Below, in pieces: positions 1 to 5,190 of a DNA stretch of 5,190 bases (its first letter is position 1; every line of letters starts with the position of its first letter). The DNA is taken from contig JACDAF010000228.1 in assembly GCA_013695575.1 (NCBI GenBank), positions 1-5,190 on the forward strand. The letters run 5' to 3'. The stretch is from Chloroflexota bacterium (GTDB lineage Bacteria > Chloroflexota > Limnocylindria > P2-11E). A program made the position numbers and the translations under genes. Under the pieces are notes generated by a model that had not been told where the DNA came from, did no database searches, and worked only from the letters and a program-made list of their open reading frames with translations.

Positions 1-915
1 CGCGTCGACCCAGGGCTCGCTGACGTCGGCCCCGGCCTCGAACGCCCGGACGATCGGTGCGCACCCGGTGGACTGCACGGACACCAGCCGCGGCATCGGG
101 CCGCTGACCCAGCCCAGCTGGAGCAGCTCGGTCAGCGCCTTGTGGATCCCGATCAGGCCTACGCCCCCACCGGTCGGGTACACGATGACGTCGGGCATCG
201 CCCAGCCGAGCTGTTCGGCGATCTCGAAGCCCATCGTCTTCTTGCCCTCGATGCGGTACGGCTCCTTGAGCGTTGACGCGTCGTACCACCCGTGGTCGGC
301 GCAGGCCTGCTTCACGAGCGCTCCGGCGTCCGAGATCGAGCCGTCGACCAGGTAGACGCGGGCGCCGTACGAGGCGGTCTCGCGCTGGATGACATCCGGC
401 GTGCTCGCGGGCATCGCGACCACGACGCCGATGCCCGCACGCGCCCCATACGCCGCCCATGCCGCTCCGGCATTGCCCGCCGTCGGCAGCGCGATCGTCG
501 TGACGCCGAGCTCCCCCGCCCGCGTGACGCCGACGGCAGCGCCGCGAGCCTTGAAGGACCCCGTCGGCAGCAGCCCCTCGTCCTTCACCGACAGCCGGTG
601 GAGACCGAGCTTGTCGCCGAGGACCGGCACCTCGTACAGGGGGGTGTTCGGCTCGCCGAGCGACACGATGTTCTCGTGGTCCTGGACCGGCAGCAGCTCG
701 CGGTACCGCCAGAGCGAGGCCTGCCGACCGTAGAGCACGCTCTTCGGCGTGCTGGTGCGCATGCGCTCGAGGTCGTACCGGACGAGGTACGGACCGCCGC
801 ACGCGGGGCAGAGGTTCGCGACCTTCGATGCGTCGCCCCTGGCACCGCACCGCGCACACTCGAGGTGCGTGACATAGGACGCCGGAGCGGTGCCGAGTGA
901 GCTCGGGTCGATCAT
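1..915 (-). CDS. thrC: Threonine synthase (PLP fold-type II), 3' end beyond window
   Basis: The first 305 residues are present; the C-terminus lies beyond the left edge. Family knowledge: threonine synthase is cytoplasmic and converts O-phosphohomoserine to threonine with PLP. Seen: an N-terminal zinc-ribbon-like pair of CxxC motifs (C20/C23 and C36/C39), an SLGEPNTPL segment near 85-93, the PLP lysine in GSFKARG (K122), a TAGNAGAAWAAY segment near 145-156, and the glycine-rich phosphate loop TGGGVG (248-253). The chosen ATG is preceded five bases upstream by GGGG, which may act as a ribosome site and lies inside the edge of an intergenic repeat. The gene follows murA on the same strand after 130 bases, so co-transcription is possible but not shown. 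The active-site motif has Ala where classical threonine synthases usually have Asp (SFKDRG), so a threonine-synthase-like paralogue with another substrate is possible. Confidence 0.85.
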   Translation of the reverse strand, partial: MIDPSSLGTAPASYVTHLECARCGARGDASKVANLCPACGGPYLVRYDLERMRTSTPKSVLYGRQASLWRYRELLPVQDHENIVSLGEPNTPLYEVPVLGDKLGLHRLSVKDEGLLPTGSFKARGAAVGVTRAGELGVTTIALPTAGNAGAAWAAYGARAGIGVVVAMPASTPDVIQRETASYGARVYLVDGSISDAGALVKQACADHGWYDASTLKEPYRIEGKKTMGFEIAEQLGWAMPDVIVYPTGGGVGLIGIHKALTELLQLGWVSGPMPRLVSVQSTGCAPIVRAFEAGADVSEPWVDA

Positions 916-925
916 GTGATCCCCG
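916..925 (-). promoter_or_regulatory. Possible ribosome binding site of thrC inside repeat edge
   Basis: Reading the minus strand, GGGGATCAC lies directly before the ATG, which puts a G-run five bases from the start codon. It is only a partial match to AGGAGG. The G-run belongs to the conserved left end of the intergenic repeat (copy A), so the repeat may supply the ribosome site. Confidence 0.35.
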
Positions 926-1034
926 GTCCCGGCGCTGACTTCGTCGCGGCTTCGCCGCACAGGGGCCCCTGCCCCTGCAGCCCCCGGGGGGCCTGCGGCT
1001 CGTCGCGGCGAAGCCGCTCCTCGCCTGGTCGGCG
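919..1034. repeat. Dispersed GC-rich intergenic repeat, copy A
   Basis: This fills most of the murA-thrC gap and is related to copy B at 2345-2428. Both copies start with the same 15 bases (atccccggtcccggc, 919-933 and 2345-2359). They share ggcctgcggctcg (990-1002 and 2383-2395) and continue with alignable hairpin-forming sequence to a final tcggc (1029-1033 and 2421-2425). Copy A is longer in the middle. It carries a hairpin module (941-958), two perfect palindromes (aggggcccct at 961-970 and cccccggggg at 981-990) and a second hairpin module (1000-1017). No open frame or transposase is associated with it. It resembles REP- or MITE-like elements in size and structure, but I recognise no named family. 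Confidence 0.75.
941..1017. repeat. Twin hairpin modules with inverted loops
   Basis: tcgtcgcggc-ttc-gccgc (941-958) and tcgtcgcggc-gaa-gccgc (1000-1017) are identical over both flanks and stems and differ only in the three-base loop, where each loop is the reverse complement of the other. Each forms a 5-bp gcggc/gccgc stem. The 13-base hairpins (946-958 and 1005-1017) are also perfect reverse complements, so they can pair with each other across 46 bases. Neither strand has the T-run expected of a standard intrinsic terminator. Confidence 0.8.
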
Positions 1035-1045
1035 TAGTCGTAAGG

Positions 1046-2323
1046 TCATGCCCGCTCGATCTTCGCGCCCAGGCCGCGGAGGCGCTCATCGATCGCCTCA
1101 TACCCGCGATCGATCTGCTCGACGTTGTCGATGGTGCTGGTGCCCTTCGCGCAGAGTGCGGCGCCGAGGAGTGCCAGGCCGGCGCGGATGTCCGGGCTGC
1201 GCAGATCCGTGCCGAAGAGCTGCGCTGGGCCGACGACCACGACGCGGTGCGGGTCGCAGAGCACGACGCGGGCACCCATCGCCTCGAGCGTGTTCACCCA
1301 GAACATGCGCCCCTCGAACATCCACTCGTGGATGAGCACGGTCCCGTGTGACTGCGTAGCGACGGCTGTCGCGATGCTCGTGAGGTCGCTCGGGAAAGCG
1401 GGCCAGAGTCCGGACTTCACCGTCGGGATCCTCCCGCCGAGGTCGTCCTGGATGACGTACTCGTCGCTGGCTTGGACATGGAGATCGTCTCCCTCGACCA
1501 CGGTGTCCACCCCGAGCCGGCGGAACACGGCCTGCGTCATCTGGAGGTGATTCGGCGCGCAGCGATGCACGATGACCTCGCCGCGGGTCATCGCCGCGAG
1601 GCCGAGCAGGGATCCGACCTCCATGTGGTCGCTCCAGACGCTGTGCTCGATGCCGCGCAGGCGGTCGACACCTTTCACCTCGAGCGTGTTCGTGCCGATG
1701 CCGTGGATCCGTGCGCCCATTCCGACGAGGACCATCGCGAGCTCCTGGACATGCGGCTCGCTCGCCGCGTTGCGGATGAGCGTGCGTCCGGGAACCTTCA
1801 CCGCCAGCAGCAGCGCGTTCTCGGTGGCCGTGACGGATGCCTCGTCGAGCAGCACCTCGCCGCCGACGAGGCGATCCGCACGGAGGCCATACCCGTTCTT
1901 GCCGCTGGTGAGCTCCGCGCCCAGGGCCCGCATCGCCAGCCAGTGCGTGTCCGAGCGGCGCCGCCCGATCACGTCGCCGCCGGGCGTGCCGAGCGTGACC
2001 TGCTTGAATCGTCCGAGCATGGGGCCAGCGAAGAGGAGCGAGGTCCGGATCTCCCGCGACAGCCGCGCGTCGATATCGGTCCGCGAAACATCCGCCGTGC
2101 TGATGCGCACCGCGTGCGGGTCGAGCTCCTCGATGTCCGCACCAAGTCCGGAAAGGATCTCCAGCATCTCCCGCACGTCACGGATGCGTGGGACGTTCCG
2201 GAGGATGATGGGCTCGTCGGTGAGGAGGGAGGCGGCGATGAGCGGCAGCGCCGAGTTCTTGTTCCCGGATGCGGTGATCTCGCCGCGTAGCGGCGTGCCG
2301 CCTTCGACGATGAAGCGCGCCAT
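1046..2323 (-). CDS. murA: UDP-N-acetylglucosamine 1-carboxyvinyltransferase (MurA), Asp-type active site
   Basis: 425 residues, close to the usual length (E. coli about 419). Family knowledge: it transfers enolpyruvate from PEP to UDP-GlcNAc in the cytoplasm, the first committed step of peptidoglycan synthesis. Seen: the N-terminal substrate-binding K22-N23 in SGNKNSALPL; the catalytic loop PGGDVIGRRRSDTH (114-127), with the downstream Arg, Asp and His conserved; SVTATENALL near 163-172; RNAASEP near 184-190; the PSD motif with D313, matching catalytic D305 of E. coli; an IRAG motif; and IDRGYEAI near the C-terminus. The loop residue that is Cys115 in E. coli is Asp117 here, as in naturally fosfomycin-resistant MurA of Mycobacterium tuberculosis and Chlamydia. 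The ATG is supported by the homologous N-terminus, although no clear Shine-Dalgarno site precedes it. AroA is excluded by the MurA-specific motifs. The gene lies between two copies of an intergenic repeat. Confidence 0.96.
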   Translation of the reverse strand: MARFIVEGGTPLRGEITASGNKNSALPLIAASLLTDEPIILRNVPRIRDVREMLEILSGLGADIEELDPHAVRISTADVSRTDIDARLSREIRTSLLFAGPMLGRFKQVTLGTPGGDVIGRRRSDTHWLAMRALGAELTSGKNGYGLRADRLVGGEVLLDEASVTATENALLLAVKVPGRTLIRNAASEPHVQELAMVLVGMGARIHGIGTNTLEVKGVDRLRGIEHSVWSDHMEVGSLLGLAAMTRGEVIVHRCAPNHLQMTQAVFRRLGVDTVVEGDDLHVQASDEYVIQDDLGGRIPTVKSGLWPAFPSDLTSIATAVATQSHGTVLIHEWMFEGRMFWVNTLEAMGARVVLCDPHRVVVVGPAQLFGTDLRSPDIRAGLALLGAALCAKGTSTIDNVEQIDRGYEAIDERLRGLGAKIERA

Positions 2324-2344
2324 CTTGTGCGAGAGCCTAGGTCA

Positions 2345-2428
2345 ATCCCCGGTCCCGGCACCGCCTGTGCCGGAACCCGTACGGCCTGCGGCTCGCTCGG
2401 GCCAAGCCCTCCCTTGCCTGTCGGCAAG
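2345..2428. repeat. Dispersed GC-rich intergenic repeat, copy B
   Basis: This fills most of the 108-base gap between the divergent murA and flavoprotein genes, in the same orientation as copy A. It holds three potential hairpins: ccggcac/gtgccgg around cgcct (2355-2373), gggc/gccc around caa (2399-2409), and cttgcc/ggcaag around tgtc (2413-2428). The second and third correspond to hairpins in copy A at 1005-1017 and 1022-1034, with paired changes that keep the stems. Any promoters for the two divergent genes must lie in or next to this repeat, but I see no convincing -35/-10 pair in it. Confidence 0.75.
2413..2428 (+). promoter_or_regulatory. Hairpin immediately before the flavoprotein start codon
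   Basis: A 6-bp stem (cttgcc/ggcaag) with a tgtc loop ends three bases before the ATG at 2432, occupying the place where a ribosome site would normally be. It is the right end of repeat copy B. Folded in the mRNA it could limit initiation. A regulatory role is inference only. Confidence 0.3.
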
Positions 2429-2431
2429 CTG

Positions 2432-3496
2432 ATGCCAACGACGGCGGACGTCTGTGTCATCGGACTCGGCGCCATGGGGAGCGCGGCGGCGAAGCATTGC
2501 GCCGCGCGTGGCGCTCGCGTCATCGGCATCGAGATGTTCGGCCGTGCCCACGGGCAGGGCTCGTCGGGTGGACGCACGCGGGTGATCCGGCTCTCGTACT
2601 TCGAGCACCCCGACTACGTCCCGTTGCTGCGCCGCGCCTGGACGCTCTGGCGCGCGCTCGAGGAAGAGAGCGGAGCGCACTTGCTCGCGCGCACCGGAGG
2701 GATCTACATGGGACCGCCAGACGGCGAGCTCGTGCCCGGGGCTCGCCGGAGCGCGGAGACCCACGGCCTCGTCCACGAGCTGCTCGATGCCGCCGAGATC
2801 CACCGCCGTCATCCGCCGCTCGTCCCCGACCCGTCGTGGGTTGGAATCGCGGAGGCGGAGGCTGGTGTCCTCGCGGCGGAGCGCTGCATCGAGGCGCACC
2901 TGCGCGCGGCCGAGCGCGCCGGAGCGGTCTTCCATTTCGGGAAGCGCGTGGACCGGTGGCGCGTGGACGGCGACGGCTTCGCGGTGGAGACGGCAGGCAC
3001 CACGTACGCCGCCTCGTCACTCGTCATCACCGCGGGTCCGTGGATCGCCGAGCTCGTCCCTTCGCTCGCGCCGCTCCTGCGGGTCGAGCAGGTGCCACTC
3101 TTCTGGTTCGACCCCACCGCCCCGGTCAGCCGGTTGCCGGTGTGGATCGCGGAGACGGCCGACGGCGGCTACTACGGCTTCCCGCAAGATGAGCACGGAC
3201 TGAAAGTGGCGCGGCACGGCCCGGCCGATCTGGAGCGCGTGCGCGCTTTCGTGCGGCGTCACCTTCCGGTCGCGGACGGAGCGCTCCGCTCGACGCACAC
3301 GTGCCTCTACACGAGCACCCCCGACGGTCACTTCGTCATCGAACGGCGCGAAGATCGGGTCGTCTATGCGTCGCCGTGCTCCGGCCACGGGTTCAAATTC
3401 TCGACCGTCGTCGGCGAGATCCTCGCGGACCTGGCCCTCGACGGCGTCACCGCCCATCCCATCGGCTTCCTGTCGGCCGCACGCTTCACCTCCTGA
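2432..3496 (+). CDS. FAD-dependent amine oxidase, monomeric sarcosine oxidase / N-methyltryptophan oxidase family
   Basis: 354 residues, slightly shorter than typical family members. Family knowledge: these cytoplasmic DAO-fold flavoenzymes oxidise N-methyl or secondary amino acids such as sarcosine, N-methyltryptophan or pipecolate, giving an imine and hydrogen peroxide. Seen: the N-terminal dinucleotide fold VIGLGAMG (9-16) ending at acidic E34; SSGGRTRVIR (44-53), matching the family SHHGDTRIIR segment; HGLKVARH with K258, matching the oxygen-activating Lys265 of Bacillus sarcosine oxidase, and H262 matching His269; THTCLYTSTPDGHF with C291, matching the covalent-flavin Cys315; and SGHGFKFS near the C-terminus. 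The chosen start begins just before the FAD fold. The frame is open further upstream, but only through Pro/Gly-rich translation of repeat B. The two His of the SHHG segment are replaced by Ser and Gly, so the substrate may differ. The exact substrate cannot be assigned. Confidence 0.88.
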   Translation: MPTTADVCVIGLGAMGSAAAKHCAARGARVIGIEMFGRAHGQGSSGGRTRVIRLSYFEHPDYVPLLRRAWTLWRALEEESGAHLLARTGGIYMGPPDGELVPGARRSAETHGLVHELLDAAEIHRRHPPLVPDPSWVGIAEAEAGVLAAERCIEAHLRAAERAGAVFHFGKRVDRWRVDGDGFAVETAGTTYAASSLVITAGPWIAELVPSLAPLLRVEQVPLFWFDPTAPVSRLPVWIAETADGGYYGFPQDEHGLKVARHGPADLERVRAFVRRHLPVADGALRSTHTCLYTSTPDGHFVIERREDRVVYASPCSGHGFKFSTVVGEILADLALDGVTAHPIGFLSAARFTS

Positions 3497-3508
3497 TACG
3501 GTCGGAAC

Positions 3509-5190
3509 ATGGCGGGATACGGAGGCGGGCCGAAGGGACGCCTGCTAGACGGTCGCGCGAGCGAGCCGGGTCAGCTCTTTCTCGGGCTCACTCTCGGTTC
3601 CCCGGCGCGCGGCCAGGACGCGATCGTCACCCGCGACGATGGCAGCGTGGCGGACCCGGTCACGGACGAGCAGTGGCGCGACTGGGTCTCCGCCGGCGCG
3701 ACGCGGTTCTGGAGCCGCCGCAACGAGCTCATCGACTGGCTCGAGCTCTACGGGATCGACCGCGGCTTCGCCCCCGACACGATGCGCTCGGGCTACGACG
3801 AACGGTTCGACTTCGGCCGCTGGCTCGCCGAGCGCGGGCGGCGGTTCGAGGAGGCGGTCCTCGAGCACCTCGGGTCGGAGGTGACGCTCACCCGGATCAG
3901 CGGCGGGCGCACGGACGCTCGCTCGCGTGAGGCCGCGGAGGAGACCTGGCGGGCGATGGCCCGCGGCGATCCCGCGATCGCGCAGGGTGTCGTGCGCGAC
4001 CCGCAGGCGCGCATGTACGGCATGGTGGACCTGCTCATGCGCTCGGACGTCCTCGCGCGCAAGTGCGCCGACGCGTTCGGGCCCGACGACCCCGCCGCGG
4101 CGCCCGCTCCCGCGCTCGATGGCGCCCCCTGGCACTACCGCGTCGTCGACGTGAAGTTCGCGACGGTCGAGCTCCTGAAGGACGGGCTCATCTCGACCGC
4201 GAGCGAGCTGCCCACCTGCGCGCAGGTGTGGGCGTACAACGCCGCGCTCGGACGGCTGCAGGGACTTACGCCTCCGTTCGCGTACGTCGTCGGCCGCGGC
4301 TGGCGCCAGGGCAAGGAGCGCGGTGACGTGTGCTGGGAGCGCCTTGGCCGGGTGGCGCGCGATGCGTTCATCAAGGGCCGTGACATGACGCTGGGCGACG
4401 CGGTCGCGCTCGCCGCGTCGTGGCTCCTCCGCGTCCGCACGGCGGGCGCCTCGTGGGAGGTCCTCCCACGCCCGACGGTCCCTGAGCTCTGGCCGAATAT
4501 GCGCGAGGACGGCGACGGCGTCTGGCATCGCGCGAAGGGCGAGATCGCGCGCGAGCTCGGCGAGCTGACGCTCCTGCGCACCGTGGACACCAGTCACCGT
4601 GAACGCGCGCACGGGCTCGGCATCACACGCTGGGACGACCCGCGTACGAGCGCCGCCACACTCGGCCTCGGCGGGACGAAGGACCCGCCGATCGTCGACG
4701 CGATCCTCGCGGTCCACCGCGACGGCCCGCCCGTGCGCCCGGAGCGCATCGGCGCGGACGACGGGCGCTGGCGAGCGCGCGCGCCGCTCGAGCTCTACGT
4801 GGACTTCGAGACGGTGAACGACCTCGACGACGACTTTCTGGCGTTCCCGCGCCGCGGTGGCACACCGCTCATCTTCCAGATCGGCTGCGGCCGCTACCAG
4901 GATGGACGGTGGACCTTCGCGCAGTTCACCGCGCGCACGCTCACTGCCATGGCCGAGGGCGAGATGATCGACGAGTGGGTGGCGCACTTGTCGGCCCTCG
5001 CGCGGGACGTGGGCCTCGCGTCGGTGAGCGAGGCGCGCCTCTTCCACTGGTCCGCGGCCGAGACCGTGTTCATGGACGCGACCTACACATCGGCGCGCGA
5101 GCGCCACCGCGAGAAGGGCTGGCCCAGCCTCGGCTGGTACGACCTCCTGCGGAAGGTGGTGCACGCGGAGCCCGTCGTCATCCGCGGCGC
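3509..5190 (+). CDS. Predicted two-domain nuclease: RecB/Cas4-like PD-(D/E)XK plus RNase H-like exonuclease, 3' end beyond window
   Basis: 560 residues are present and the frame is still open at the right edge. Seen: a PD-(D/E)XK core made of GRRFEEAVLEHL (E114/E115), GMVDLL (D174), VVDVKF (D214 and K216) and the RecB-type helix QVWAY (Q239, Y243). A linker follows, containing ELTLLRTVDTSHRERAHGLGI near 351-371, which resembles a degenerate helix-hairpin-helix. A second domain opens with YVDFET (D432, E434), the first acidic motif of DEDD/RNase H-like exonucleases, and has an HWSAAE segment near 513-518. This order resembles TM0106-type RecB-like nucleases. No Cys cluster for an Fe-S site and no helicase motifs are visible. 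The ATG is the first possible start after the in-frame stop of the upstream flavoprotein gene. A role in DNA repair or nucleic-acid processing is inference. Confidence 0.8.
   Translation, partial: MAGYGGGPKGRLLDGRASEPGQLFLGLTLGSPARGQDAIVTRDDGSVADPVTDEQWRDWVSAGATRFWSRRNELIDWLELYGIDRGFAPDTMRSGYDERFDFGRWLAERGRRFEEAVLEHLGSEVTLTRISGGRTDARSREAAEETWRAMARGDPAIAQGVVRDPQARMYGMVDLLMRSDVLARKCADAFGPDDPAAAPAPALDGAPWHYRVVDVKFATVELLKDGLISTASELPTCAQVWAYNAALGRLQGLTPPFAYVVGRGWRQGKERGDVCWERLGRVARDAFIKGRDMTLGDAVALAASWLLRVRTAGASWEVLPRPTVPELWPNMREDGDGVWHRAKGEIARELGELTLLRTVDTSHRERAHGLGITRWDDPRTSAATLGLGGTKDPPIVDAILAVHRDGPPVRPERIGADDGRWRARAPLELYVDFETVNDLDDDFLAFPRRGGTPLIFQIGCGRYQDGRWTFAQFTARTLTAMAEGEMIDEWVAHLSALARDVGLASVSEARLFHWSAAETVFMDATYTSARERHREKGWPSLGWYDLLRKVVHAEPVVIRG

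Noticed and set aside
941..1034. Intrinsic terminator between murA and thrC
   Set aside because: The hairpins are strong, but no T-run follows on either strand, and the related copy B lies between two divergent gene starts where a terminator for them makes no sense.
916..1335. Arg-rich plus-strand open frame across repeat A and the murA 3' end
   Set aside because: It is low-complexity Arg/Pro/Ser sequence and overlaps well-supported murA coding sequence on the other strand.
2321..2346. TTGACC on the minus strand as a -35 box for murA
   Set aside because: A -10 box at normal spacing would fall at or inside the murA start, and no TATAAT-like sequence is there.
919..2428. murA as cargo of a composite mobile element bounded by the two repeats
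   Set aside because: No transposase, target duplication or compositional shift is visible. Each copy sits in an ordinary intergenic gap, which fits a dispersed repeat better.
2327..2431. N-terminal extension of the flavoprotein from an upstream ATG
   Set aside because: The 35 extra residues are low-complexity Pro/Gly/Thr sequence translated from repeat B. The FAD-binding fold begins right after the ATG at 2432, as in family members.
3545..5164. A 539-codon open frame on the minus strand opposite the nuclease gene
   Set aside because: It is an Arg/Ala/Glu/Val-rich shadow frame created by GC-rich codons. It shows no recognisable motif, while the plus strand carries intact nuclease active-site motifs over the same span.
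3509..5190. Nuclease as a CRISPR Cas4 protein or part of a defence island
   Set aside because: No CRISPR array or other cas or defence gene is in the window, the Cas4 Fe-S cysteine pattern is not seen, and the second RNase H-like domain does not fit Cas4.

Overview
The window is GC-rich bacterial chromosome, with a strong G/C bias at third codon positions and almost no non-coding space. MurA indicates a peptidoglycan-type bacterium. Nothing here fixes the phylum. A high-GC environmental lineage, possibly Chloroflexota or Actinomycetota-like, is a low-confidence guess from the look of the MurA and threonine synthase sequences.

There are four protein genes. On the minus strand, murA (2323 to 1046) is followed by a threonine synthase gene (915 down to the left edge of the window, 3' end missing). 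On the plus strand, diverging from murA, is a monomeric sarcosine oxidase-like flavoprotein (2432 to 3496). Twelve bases later begins a predicted two-domain nuclease (3509 to beyond the right edge), which joins a RecB/Cas4-like PD-(D/E)XK domain to an RNase H-like exonuclease domain. MurA makes the first committed step of peptidoglycan synthesis, ThrC the last step of threonine synthesis, and the flavoenzyme oxidises a secondary or N-methyl amine. They share no obvious pathway, so this looks like ordinary mixed chromosomal content rather than a dedicated operon.

The two longest gaps (916-1045 and 2324-2431) are largely filled by two copies, in the same orientation, of one GC-rich intergenic repeat. 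The copies bracket murA. They share a 15-base left end and a 13-base central block, and they differ in ways that keep hairpin stems paired. This repeat family is the least explained signal in the window. The second notable point is that MurA has Asp at position 117 where most bacteria have the fosfomycin-target Cys. No CRISPR array, tRNA, rRNA, transposase or recognised defence operon is visible.
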